A stretch of 64,000 nt of DNA, taken from Haloarcula halobia (GTDB lineage Archaea; Halobacteriota; Halobacteria; Halobacteriales; Haloarculaceae). The stretch spans positions 1,984,001 to 2,048,000 of the forward strand of contig NZ_CP119787.1 of NCBI RefSeq assembly GCF_029338255.1. The letters are read 5' to 3'. A program made the translations under genes and the position numbers. The notes below the pieces were generated by a model, which saw only the letters and a program-made list of their open reading frames with translations, searched no databases and had not been told where the DNA came from. Positions 34,475 through 41,872 of the stretch are shown here, piece after piece (the stretch's first letter is position 1; every line of letters begins with the position of its first letter).

Positions 34475-36010
34475 GTGAAGCGACGCGACTTTCTCACTAC
34501 GAGTGTTACACTCGCCGGGGCGGGGGTGCTGGCCGGCTGTTCGTCCCTGCTGTCGGACGACGACGGGGAGACAGAGCCGACGCCCTCGAATCGGACCGAG
34601 GAGCCACCCACCAGTGAGACCAAGACGCCCGAGCCCTCCGATTCGCTGAACCCGCGTCACGGAATCTCTTTCGAGACGGTGGTCCACGCAGTCAAAGACC
34701 TCGGGATGGACCCGAATGGCAAGAAGCCCATCGACGACCAACTGCTCGCCAGCTTCAAGCAGGGGAACGTCCTCATCACGTTCCCGCCGGGAACCTACCG
34801 CTTCGAGACCGAACCGCCGGCCGAACCGGTCACCAACTGGGGCGTGCTCGGCCTCGGCAAGAAACCCCGCGACGTGCGCTTCGTCACGACGCCCGGCAAG
34901 GGCCGGCGGTTCGTGAACTCCGACGGCGGCAGCGGCCAGCTCGTCGAGAACGTGGCGTTCGACTACAGCCAGTCGAGGGAAGGAAGCCTCGGCCTGGTCA
35001 TGCGGGCCAACGACAAGGTCCACGTCCAGGACGTCGAGTTCATCGGCTTCAACCCGGTCGTCGACGATGGGGCCATCGACAACGTGGTGCCGATGGCCCT
35101 GAAGCCCGACGGCACGGCGGTCGTCGACGGACTGGTCCGAACCGGCCCCACCGAAATCGTCTCCCACGGCCACAAAGACGACAACGCGAACGCGGGCTGT
35201 ATCTGGCTCGGCCAACGGCACGTCGGCGACCTGCACATCCGGAACTGCCACATCTCGAACACGGGCACCAACGCGATCTACGCCTCCCGGACCCGGGGTT
35301 CCGTCCGCATCTCCGACTGCCTCTTCGAGAACAACAACCAGACCAGCCTGCGCATCGGCGGCGAGGGGGCGCTCGTGGAGAACAGCCGGTTCGTCATCGA
35401 CGCCGAGAACCTGCATCCGGACAGTCGCGGCTCGCTCATCAACCCCAACGGCATCATCTGGGAGACGGGCAAGCTCGGGAAGTCTGGCGGGCGCATCGAG
35501 AACTGCGAGTTCATCGTCAGGAACACGCCACAGCGGACGAAGGCAGCCGTGTGGGCCGACGGGTCGGCCGGTGCCTTCGAGGTCGTCGGGTGCCGGTTCG
35601 AAATCGACGCCAACGGCGTCCAGGCGCTGAAGATCGACGACCCGCGGGACCCTCGCCTCGGCGTCACGGCGGACCGCCCGTGGGACGTGACGATACGCGA
35701 CATCGTCGCGATGGGCAACTCCTTCGGCAGACCCGTCATCGAGATCAACGGACGGCCCGGGTCGCTCATCGACGGCGGGTGCATCCTCTGGAACCAGTTC
35801 CGCGACGCCATCCTCATCAACGACTCCGACAACACCACGATTCGAAACCTCAACATCGACGTCCAGGGGGCAGATATCACGAACATCGCCTCGACGGTCG
35901 ACGTCCAGGAGTTGACCAGTATCAGCGAGTGTACCGACCTGCCCATCGAAGCCTCACAGCAGGGGAGCCGTGGGAACGTCTCGGTCGGTGACGGTGATAC
36001 CTCGACGTAG
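34475..36010 (+). CDS. Tat lipoprotein with pectate-lyase-like beta-helix
   Basis: A 511-residue paralogue of the beta-helix part of the protein at 22429. KRRDFLTTSVTLAGAGVLAGC is a twin-arginine signal ending in a lipobox Cys, so it is anchored on the outer membrane face. The helix starts GISFETVVHAVKDLGMDPNG and shares WLGQRHVGDLHIRNC, GTNAIYASRTRGS and CLFENNNQTSLRIGG with the paralogue. The C-terminal repeat and fibronectin-like domains are absent. It starts at GTG; an ATAACCTT box lies 27 bases upstream. It may bind, trim or shape the exported polysaccharide; no lyase catalytic residues are evident. Confidence 0.83.
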   Translation: MKRRDFLTTSVTLAGAGVLAGCSSLLSDDDGETEPTPSNRTEEPPTSETKTPEPSDSLNPRHGISFETVVHAVKDLGMDPNGKKPIDDQLLASFKQGNVLITFPPGTYRFETEPPAEPVTNWGVLGLGKKPRDVRFVTTPGKGRRFVNSDGGSGQLVENVAFDYSQSREGSLGLVMRANDKVHVQDVEFIGFNPVVDDGAIDNVVPMALKPDGTAVVDGLVRTGPTEIVSHGHKDDNANAGCIWLGQRHVGDLHIRNCHISNTGTNAIYASRTRGSVRISDCLFENNNQTSLRIGGEGALVENSRFVIDAENLHPDSRGSLINPNGIIWETGKLGKSGGRIENCEFIVRNTPQRTKAAVWADGSAGAFEVVGCRFEIDANGVQALKIDDPRDPRLGVTADRPWDVTIRDIVAMGNSFGRPVIEINGRPGSLIDGGCILWNQFRDAILINDSDNTTIRNLNIDVQGADITNIASTVDVQELTSISECTDLPIEASQQGSRGNVSVGDGDTST

Positions 36011-36058
36011 GCCGGAACTCGTGGCCGGAGTAGAATCCTCAGCGACGGCCCGGTTCCG

Positions 36059-36787
36059 TTACGGTGTCTGTGCGGTGGCCGACTGTAACCGGCGTTCGGC
36101 CTCGTCGCGGTCCTCGGGGTAGCCGACGTCGATGCGCCAGCCCTCTATCGGGATCGCGTCGATGGTCCGCCCGGAGTCCAACAGGAGGTCGATGGCGTCA
36201 GACAGCTCGTACTCGCCACGGGCCGATGGCTGGACGAGGTGGCAGGCGTGGAAGATGGCCGGCGAGAACGTGTAGAACCCGGTCATCACCAGGTTCGAGG
36301 GCGGATCGGCCGGTTTCTCGACGACGGCGGTTATCTCGCCGTACTCGTTCGTGTCACAGACGCCATAGCGGCTCGCCTCGTCCCAGGCGATCTCCTCGAC
36401 GAGGAACGCCGCGTCCGCCCTGGCCTCGCGCTGGCGGGTGACGACGTCCTCCAGGTTCGCCCGGAAGACGTTGTCGCCCAGTATCAGCATGAAGTCGTCG
36501 TCGATGCGGTCCTCGACGGTCAGCAGGGCGTGGGCGAGGCCCGCCTGCTCGCGCTGGTGGGCGTACGTTATCGGGATGTCGGCGTACTCGTCGCCGAAGT
36601 GACTGATGATGTCCTCCTTTCGATAGCCGACGACGACGTGAAACGCCGTCGCACCCAGGTCGCGCAGCTGTTCGAAGCAATCGGTCAGAATCGGACGACC
36701 GTCGACCTCGACCATTCCCTTGGGCTTGTCGTCGGTCAACGGGCGGAGCCTGGTCCCCTCACCGGCCGCGAGAATGACAGCGTCCAT
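36059..36787 (-). CDS. Sugar nucleotidyltransferase (glucose-1-phosphate thymidylyl/uridylyl type)
   Basis: A 242-residue enzyme activating a sugar-1-phosphate with an NTP. The N-terminal VILAAGEGTRLRPLTDDKPK is the nucleotide-binding signature with its catalytic Arg and Lys. LILGDNVF supplies the metal-binding Asp, and TAVVEKPADPPSN and the GYPEDRDEAE end match the RmlA/GalU superfamily. No C-terminal acyltransferase domain is present. A TTTATA-type box about 23 bases before the ATG gives it its own promoter. The sugar (glucose, mannose or other) cannot be told from sequence. Confidence 0.87.
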   Translation of the reverse strand: MDAVILAAGEGTRLRPLTDDKPKGMVEVDGRPILTDCFEQLRDLGATAFHVVVGYRKEDIISHFGDEYADIPITYAHQREQAGLAHALLTVEDRIDDDFMLILGDNVFRANLEDVVTRQREARADAAFLVEEIAWDEASRYGVCDTNEYGEITAVVEKPADPPSNLVMTGFYTFSPAIFHACHLVQPSARGEYELSDAIDLLLDSGRTIDAIPIEGWRIDVGYPEDRDEAERRLQSATAQTP

Positions 36788-36834
36788 GGGCTGGATACCA
36801 GCAGCCCGATATAAAGTATACGTCCGCTTACGAC

Positions 36835-37695
36835 TCAGACGCTGATGTCGCGCTGCTGGTCGCCGAGCGAGATGAGGTCTCTCGCCACCTCGAACGTGGC
36901 AAACGAGCGCTGGGAGTGGAAGACGAGTTCGCCGACCCGCTGGACGAGCTGGGCGTTGTCCTGTACCGGGGTCTCGCGGTCGAGGTAGAGGTTGTCCTCC
37001 ATTCCGGTCCGCACGTGTGCGCCGTAGAACGCGGCGATGGTAGTCAGGGGGTACTGGTTGGGGCCGCTCGCACTCACGAGGACGTTGGCCTGGTCGGGGG
37101 CGGCATCGAGCAGCGCCAGCAGCATCTGTGGCGTCGCCACCGTCCCGTCGCGCGCACCGAGCTTGAGCGTCAGGAGCGGGTTGGACTCGACGACGTTCGA
37201 CCGAACGAGCCGGTGCACCTCGTTGAGGTCCCGTCCGCTGGTGACAAGCAGGTTCGGTTTGACCCCCCGGTCGCGGAGTTCTTCGAGGAACCGGTCGACG
37301 TCGCGGCGGTTCACGGTGCTGACCCCGCGGTGGCCGTACTGCTCCGGACCGACCCGCACCTCCGCGATGTCTGGCCGCGGTCCCTTGTCGATGACGTCGA
37401 GGTAGTCACCCAGCTCGGTGTCCGGGCCGACGCCGTACTCGACCAGGGCGTCGGTCGTCTGGGCCCTGATGGCCCGTGTGACCGCGGGCAGGCGCTTTGG
37501 CTCCGGAGTCCCGTCGTCGCGCCGGCCGTGGACGTGTGCGATGCTGACCCCCTGCAGCTGGCCCTCGTAGACGGCCGTCGCGATGTCCTCGGGCGTCGCG
37601 GGTACGTAACTCGTCTGTTCGTCGGGTTCTCGATAGCCGGTCGGAGCGAGGCTGAGAATCAGGTCGTCGCCTCGCAGATAGTCGTGGTAAGTCAT
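36835..37695 (-). CDS. BKACE family (DUF849) beta-keto acid cleavage enzyme
   Basis: A 286-residue TIM-barrel protein of the BKACE family, zinc enzymes that cleave beta-keto acids with acetyl-CoA. LILSLAPTGYRE begins the barrel and GVSIAHVHGRRDDGTPE carries the His-x-His zinc ligands. LLTLKLGARDG and LVSASGPNQYPLTTIAAFYG follow later strands, and the family's usual C-terminal RTGMEDNLY is present. An ATAACAA box 58 bases upstream implies a short 5' leader. The substrate is unknown and such an enzyme is unexpected in a glycan locus. It could be a neighbour by chance or metabolise an unusual sugar-acid fragment. Confidence 0.82.
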   Translation of the reverse strand: MTYHDYLRGDDLILSLAPTGYREPDEQTSYVPATPEDIATAVYEGQLQGVSIAHVHGRRDDGTPEPKRLPAVTRAIRAQTTDALVEYGVGPDTELGDYLDVIDKGPRPDIAEVRVGPEQYGHRGVSTVNRRDVDRFLEELRDRGVKPNLLVTSGRDLNEVHRLVRSNVVESNPLLTLKLGARDGTVATPQMLLALLDAAPDQANVLVSASGPNQYPLTTIAAFYGAHVRTGMEDNLYLDRETPVQDNAQLVQRVGELVFHSQRSFATFEVARDLISLGDQQRDISV

Positions 37696-37753
37696 CGTTT
37701 CGTCGAGTCCCCCAGGCAGGAACTGATACCGGTGGCTAAGCCAGTACGAGGTA

Positions 37754-37760
37754 TTGTTAT
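37754..37760 (-). promoter_or_regulatory. ATAACAA box for BKACE gene
   Basis: On the minus strand it reads TAATAACAATACC, 58 bases before the ATG. No start codon lies at the leaderless spacing, so a leader of about 30 bases is expected. Confidence 0.38.
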
Positions 37761-37799
37761 TAGGTGCGTATCCGCCGGCGCGCGGTCCTCGACGGCGCG

Positions 37800-38096
37800 T
37801 TACTGTTCTAGTTCACAGAGCGCGCGTTTTCCGACGACGATGAACTCCTCTTCGCCGAGCTGGGACTCGTCGGCCGGGAGGAAGATGTACTTCGAGTCCG
37901 TGGCCGATTCGATGACCGTGAGCTCCTCCATCTCGTACCCGAGGTGCTTCTCGGGGTGCGGGTCGTCGGGGACGTCGTCCCAGTCTGTCTCCTCACCGAG
38001 TTGTTCCATCTCTTCAGGCCTCCCTGGCATCGGCCCGCCAGGGCCGCCGTTCGATGCGAGTAAGTCCAACTTTACGCCGCCCACCGGTTCGTCCAC
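37800..38096 (-). CDS. Small acidic hypothetical protein
   Basis: A 98-residue protein not assigned to a family. The first 22 residues are Gly-rich; the second half (YEMEELTVIESATDSKYIFL and onward) predicts short beta strands. Composition is acidic and codon use resembles its neighbours, so it is probably real. A shorter start at 38030 is possible. There are no membrane segments or metal motifs. Confidence 0.55.
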   Translation of the reverse strand: MDEPVGGVKLDLLASNGGPGGPMPGRPEEMEQLGEETDWDDVPDDPHPEKHLGYEMEELTVIESATDSKYIFLPADESQLGEEEFIVVGKRALCELEQ

Positions 38097-38584
38097 GTCG
38101 GTCCATATCTCGGAAAGAACATACTACCCGAAAAGGATTTGCGTCAGACTGCCAGCCATCTGCTGGCAATATACCATCATGTACGTACCAGTTACGTACC
38201 AGCCTTGGACTCGGTGGTCGGTCGCCGGTGCGCGCTTCGTCCGACATACGAGCTGTCTCCAACCATCGATAACGCGGTAATCCGATGTTAATAGTCCTGA
38301 AAAGACAGAGCAGGGGAGGCTGGACAGTCCCGGTCGGCGAGGCGGTCACGCTCGCCGGCCGAGCGCTGATCGGCAAGACCGGTGTCGAGGCTCCCGTCCA
38401 ATCCAGATAAGCTCGTACTTATCGTGCCCGGACGGCCGACGCCGAGCGGGTGTCACGACCCCCCGCGAGCAACCGTCGAGTAGTTCGAATCAACCCGCGT
38501 GAACGGTCACGAAACACCGTCGTTACCGTCGAAACGGTCTGCTACAGTTTTATCGATACCCTGGAAACTAGTCGAGCGAGACGA
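38097..38584. other. Intergenic region with clustered repeats
   Basis: No credible gene. It holds GCCAGC-N5-GCTGGC (38151-38167), then an AATATA stretch, then two direct copies of TACGTACCAG (38182-38191 and 38193-38202). A TTTAT element near 38548 probably serves the gene at 38585. Confidence 0.45.
38151..38202. promoter_or_regulatory. Inverted repeat plus direct TACGTACCAG repeats (candidate control region)
   Basis: A 6-base dyad (GCCAGC/GCTGGC) and a pair of 10-base direct repeats spaced 11 bases apart, about one helical turn, lie within 52 bases. The repeat word is shared with 25177-25189. This looks like a regulator-binding region for the gene at 38096 or one nearby. Confidence 0.38.
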
Positions 38585-39118
38585 ATGGACAACTACAGCG
38601 GCACAGAATCACCCATCGGAGCGTATCTGCCAACCCCGGGATCGGAGAGTCGCATCGAGTTTTTCGTCCAGACGCTCGCTCCGGTCGAGAACCACGGGTC
38701 ACAGAACCGCCTCGTCGACACGCTCACCGAACTCCGGGCGAACGAGCAACTGGGTGACGTGTGTGTGACGGTGTGGGGGACGCGGATCTGCACGGAGGGT
38801 CCGCTCGCCTCGCTCGACAGCGGCAAACACATCGTCGAAACCATCGCCGACTTCTTCGCGTTCGCGGCGGAGGAAGACGTGAAGATCTCTCCACACTTCC
38901 GTATCAAGGACGTCGACTCGTCGATGACCGGCCAGTCGTTCAGGAGTATCGTCCCGCCGAGTCAGTGCATCGCGATGTACGAGGCAGACGAACTCGTGGG
39001 CGTCTTCCCCTGTCACATCGACGGCGAGTGCTACACAGTCAGAGACGCCCTCGCGGCCCTGCAGGCCCGGGCGGATCAGTCAACCGAACACGTCGCCGAG
39101 ACGCCGGCGACGGAGTGA
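38585..39118 (+). CDS. Haloarchaeal hypothetical regulator-like protein
   Basis: A 177-residue soluble protein I cannot place firmly. It has IEFFVQTLAPVENHGSQNRL, DVCVTVWGTRICTEGPLAS and SIVPPSQCIAMYEADELVGV, with four Cys spread along the chain, and predicts alternating strands and helices. It lies beside a HalOD1 protein and membrane regulators, so a signalling role is possible but unproven. The ATG at 38585 is chosen for the TTTAT box about 32 bases upstream; the frame stays open further upstream. Confidence 0.62.
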   Translation: MDNYSGTESPIGAYLPTPGSESRIEFFVQTLAPVENHGSQNRLVDTLTELRANEQLGDVCVTVWGTRICTEGPLASLDSGKHIVETIADFFAFAAEEDVKISPHFRIKDVDSSMTGQSFRSIVPPSQCIAMYEADELVGVFPCHIDGECYTVRDALAALQARADQSTEHVAETPATE

Positions 39119-39143
39119 GTCCCCCGCTCGGGTGACACGCTTC

Positions 39144-39518
39144 TCAGACGCAGGCTGCCGCGTGATTGATAAAGAGCATCGTGTTGAGCACCGTAGCGGT
39201 CAGTTGTGGGATTGTAAACCCCACGAGTGCCGCGAGCGTGTATCTCACCGGGAGCCGCTCGACGACGCCGTAGAGGACGACCAGGGCACCCCCCTTCAGC
39301 AGTATCAGCCCTAGCCCGCCCATCCGTTCGATCGCCCACGCGGCCACCGGGTTCGCCTCCACGAAACAGAGCTGGAGGCCCACGAGTGTGAGGACGGTGT
39401 CTGCCGTGGCCGTCCCGAGCACCAGGGCCCAGAGTCCCCGTTCGAGGGACGAGACCAATCCCACGGACGGCCGAACGTAGAACCAGCCGACGTTCACTGA
39501 CCCTCGCTGGTCGGACAT
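39144..39518 (-). CDS. Small membrane protein, DUF5658-like
   Basis: A 124-residue protein with three to four membrane helices. DTVLTLVGLQLCFVEANPVA and the following Gly-rich helix (MGGLGLILLKGGALVVLYG) match the pattern of DUF5658, a small integral membrane family frequent in haloarchaea. I chose ATG 39518 (MSDQRGS); an upstream in-frame start at 39539 is possible. Function unknown. Confidence 0.68.
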   Translation of the reverse strand: MSDQRGSVNVGWFYVRPSVGLVSSLERGLWALVLGTATADTVLTLVGLQLCFVEANPVAAWAIERMGGLGLILLKGGALVVLYGVVERLPVRYTLAALVGFTIPQLTATVLNTMLFINHAAACV

Positions 39519-39635
39519 ACACGTATGTCGACATGACACTACAAGGTAACGAGCTCAGTACCGACGGAATCAAACCGTAACTTTGGATTACCGACGTTCT
39601 ACCGGGCGAGGAGCACAGGTGGGCAGGATAGGGCG

Positions 39636-39923
39636 TTAACTGCGGGTGATGACCACGGACCGGTCGCCGGCGACCTCGGCCGTGTACCCGTCGATGGAGA
39701 AGGTGATGCGAAAGTCTTCGTCGGTGCTCTGCGCGACCAGTTTGTTCAGCGCGTCCGTGTCGATGCTGTCGGCCAGCGGGCCGACGTCCAGCGGGCTACA
39801 CCCCTCTATTTCCGCGAGCAGTCCGGCGATAGTCTGCGTCGCGGGTCGTTCGTTCGTGATGTAACTCCGGTACGTGTCGTGCTCGCTGTCGATTCGCTCT
39901 GAGTCGGGCTTGGTTTCGGCCAT
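39636..39923 (-). CDS. HalOD1 output-domain protein
   Basis: A 95-residue protein whose C-terminal 70 residues are a HalOD1 domain: SIDTDALNKLVAQSTDEDF, then strands ending in RSVVITRS. It is related to the protein at 3833-4114. A TATATAAT box (about 39970) stands roughly 46 bases before the ATG, leaving a short leader. A signalling role is assumed only from the domain's name and its co-occurrence with sensors in other haloarchaeal proteins. Confidence 0.8.
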   Translation of the reverse strand: MAETKPDSERIDSEHDTYRSYITNERPATQTIAGLLAEIEGCSPLDVGPLADSIDTDALNKLVAQSTDEDFRITFSIDGYTAEVAGDRSVVITRS

Positions 39924-40018
39924 GATGCTAAACTACTGGGTCCGCCAGTACTGGAGAGTAGTGTCTGTGGATATATAATCTTTGAGTAACCTGATACTGA
40001 GTGGATAGTATCCGGCTG

Positions 40019-40606
40019 CTACCGCGAGGGCGTGTTCTCGTCCGCGGTGCGTCGACGGCCACGCGTTGGGAGGCCCGGATGCCCGTCCCGCAGCCACAGG
40101 ACCAGCGCCGTCCCCAGCAACAGCGCCTCGAACACGACGTAGACGGCCCCGGCACTGCCGGTCAGCTCGCCGGCGAAGTACGTCAGCAGCTCGAGCGTCC
40201 GGCCGAGCACCGTCACCGGTTCAGACTCGGGCGCGGGGACGATCGGCCAGAGGAGGAACCGGTAGGCCACGTCGCCACCCAGCAGCGCGGGGTAGGCCAT
40301 GTCCCCCGGGAGGTGCAACAGGTAGCCGACGCCGAACGCTTCCCCGACGTCCCGTCTGCCGAGGTGTCGCGCGACCAGATACCCGACGACAACCACCGGC
40401 ACGACGAAAAAAAGGGAGTGGCCGAGCGACCGCCCGCCGGGCAGCACACCGAGCCCCCATCCCAGCAGTTTGTCGACGAGGTCCGGCAGCTGGGTCCCCA
40501 CCGCGAGGGTGACGGCCGCCGACGTCCCGACGCCCCGGCCGCCGCGTGCTCGCTGGAGAAGCGAGAACGCGATGTACCCAACGGCGAGATGTTCCCACGG
40601 CCACAT
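40019..40606 (-). CDS. YdjM/DUF457-like membrane-bound metal-dependent hydrolase
   Basis: A 195-residue membrane protein with about five helices. HLAVGYIAFSLLQRARGG, GTQLPDLVDKLLGWGL and GRSLGHSLFFVVPVVVVGYL contain the His and Asp residues conserved in the YdjM/DUF457 family. A few members are annotated as metal-dependent hydrolases; activity is rarely tested. The ATG shares one base with the stop of a 14-codon leader frame (TGATG). Function in this context unknown. Confidence 0.75.
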   Translation of the reverse strand: MWPWEHLAVGYIAFSLLQRARGGRGVGTSAAVTLAVGTQLPDLVDKLLGWGLGVLPGGRSLGHSLFFVVPVVVVGYLVARHLGRRDVGEAFGVGYLLHLPGDMAYPALLGGDVAYRFLLWPIVPAPESEPVTVLGRTLELLTYFAGELTGSAGAVYVVFEALLLGTALVLWLRDGHPGLPTRGRRRTADENTPSR

Positions 40607-40650
40607 CAGGCGATCACGTCCCCTCGTGACGACCGTCCTGGCTCGTTCAC
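40606..40650 (-). CDS. Candidate 14-codon leader ORF ahead of YdjM-like gene
   Basis: GTG opens MNEPGRSSRGDVIA 25 bases after an ATAACAA box, and its TGA shares a base with the next ATG (TGATG). No other start lies between box and gene. This is one of the cleanest members of the leader-frame series because box, start, stop and downstream start all fit. Confidence 0.42.
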   Translation of the reverse strand: MNEPGRSSRGDVIA

Positions 40651-40675
40651 AGGCCTGCTACTACCGAGTCGACAG

Positions 40676-40682
40676 TTGTTAT
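40676..40682 (-). promoter_or_regulatory. ATAACAA box for YdjM-like transcript
   Basis: On the minus strand it reads CTATAACAACT, ending 25 bases before the GTG at 40650. Confidence 0.45.
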
Positions 40683-40839
40683 AGTGAGACTACGCGTCGG
40701 AATGGTGTATTCGTCCCTTTCCGAACGGTCTCACGTCTCTTTACTCGGGAACAAATAAACTACCATGCTCGAAGAACACGGCCACTACTCGGATATACGG
40801 ACTCAATTACTATCCCTTCGGCTATCGTGTACCCGTCTA

Positions 40840-40959
40840 ATGCCAGAGTTCATTTCTGAAAGCGAGATGGAACGGATCGCCGAGTTCGCGAAGACGCCGG
40901 TCTACATGCGGAAACCGGAACAGCTCATGCCCGAACAGAGCGCGGACGACGAGGAGTGA
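40840..40959 (+). CDS. 39-residue haloarchaeal small protein
   Basis: The protein starts MPEFISESEMERIAEFAKTP and ends in an acidic tail. From memory, similar mini-proteins (a SE-x-E-RI-x-x-FA pattern followed by a short basic/Pro segment) recur in haloarchaea, but I cannot name the family. I chose ATG 40840 because AATTACT lies 28 bases upstream, fitting a leaderless transcript; the same frame is open from 40765. Function unknown. Confidence 0.6.
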   Translation: MPEFISESEMERIAEFAKTPVYMRKPEQLMPEQSADDEE

Positions 40960-40999
40960 GGGGCGCGACGCGGTGACCGGCGACGGCGGTAACGCGAAC

Positions 41000-41533
41000 T
41001 TACATTTCTTCGAAGCCGCCAGAAGTCCCGGATTGCTCCCGGTAATGCATGGCGGCGTGCACCGCAGTGAGCACCAGGAACGAGGCGACGACGACGAACG
41101 CGACGACTGTCTCGCCGATGCCCAGGAAGCCCAGGCTCGTGGACGCGAGCAGAGCGACGTTCGCGGCCGCGAGCACCATGTAGTAGAGGTACCAGGGCCG
41201 CTCGTCGTTCTCGGTCCCCAGGTAGGGATCGATCTCCGCCGCCTGGTTCGAGAGCGCCACGTCTCCTGACTCGGAGTCGTACTCGATGAGCCCCGCTTCC
41301 GAGAGCTTGGGGATATGTGTTTGATACAGCGATACGTACACACGTTTCCGGTCCTGCGACGATAGTTTCTCTACGGTCGTGTCGTTTTCCCAGGCCGCGA
41401 CCTCTTCGGCGAGTGCCGTCAGCTCGATGGGGCTCTCCTCGGTTCGCAGGTAGTGGAGCACGTAGCGGCGTCTCGGACTACTGAGGATGTCGAAGACACG
41501 GTCCCGCGAGAGTTCCGGTTTATCAGTTGACAT
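41000..41533 (-). CDS. DUF7344-like winged-helix membrane protein
   Basis: A 177-residue third member of the family seen at 1604 and 2771. The winged helix (VFDILSSPRRRYVLHYLRTE and SSQDRKRVYVSLYQTHIPKL) is followed by two membrane helices (about 115-155) and a short polar tail. It is probably a membrane-tethered regulator. A GGTAACG/CGTTACC inverted repeat lies about 75-100 bases upstream and may be its operator. Together with the HalOD1 protein at 39636 it mirrors the left-hand regulator group. Confidence 0.82.
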   Translation of the reverse strand: MSTDKPELSRDRVFDILSSPRRRYVLHYLRTEESPIELTALAEEVAAWENDTTVEKLSSQDRKRVYVSLYQTHIPKLSEAGLIEYDSESGDVALSNQAAEIDPYLGTENDERPWYLYYMVLAAANVALLASTSLGFLGIGETVVAFVVVASFLVLTAVHAAMHYREQSGTSGGFEEM

Positions 41534-41872
41534 TGGTTCCGTTCAAGTTCTCCTTGCCGTCCAGAGGCTGTCACTGGTCTGTCAGTGGCTATCCGTACCC
41601 ACCTCCGGGTAACGCATTGTTACAACTACGTTACCTGTGACCCTATGGGTAAATACGAATTAACGCTCGAGTGGCCAAACACTAACGGGATTACCGGTCG
41701 GTAACGTCGTGTCGAACAACTGAAAAGCAAACGTGTCTGTCGCGCTCGAAAACGGCATGACCTCCCGCGCCGCGTACTGCGGCGCGGTAATCCCCGCACA
41801 GTCCACTGACCGACAGACCGACCTGCCGACCCCGAGCATCCCTTCGTGACACGTGAGTCCCGGAGCCCGGGC
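41534..41872. other. Intergenic region upstream of DUF7344-like gene
   Basis: No gene seen. It contains an inverted repeat (41608-41635) and an AT-rich stretch near 41640-41690. Confidence 0.45.
41608..41635. promoter_or_regulatory. Inverted repeat GGTAACG-N14-CGTTACC
   Basis: Seven-base arms have centres 21 bases apart, two helical turns, which suits a dimeric winged-helix protein. It stands 75 bases upstream of the DUF7344-like start. Confidence 0.4.

Noticed and set aside
38179-38280. Short frame starting at ATG 38179 within the repeat region
   Set aside because: It consists partly of the direct repeats themselves and has no downstream gene at its stop, unlike the leader frames.
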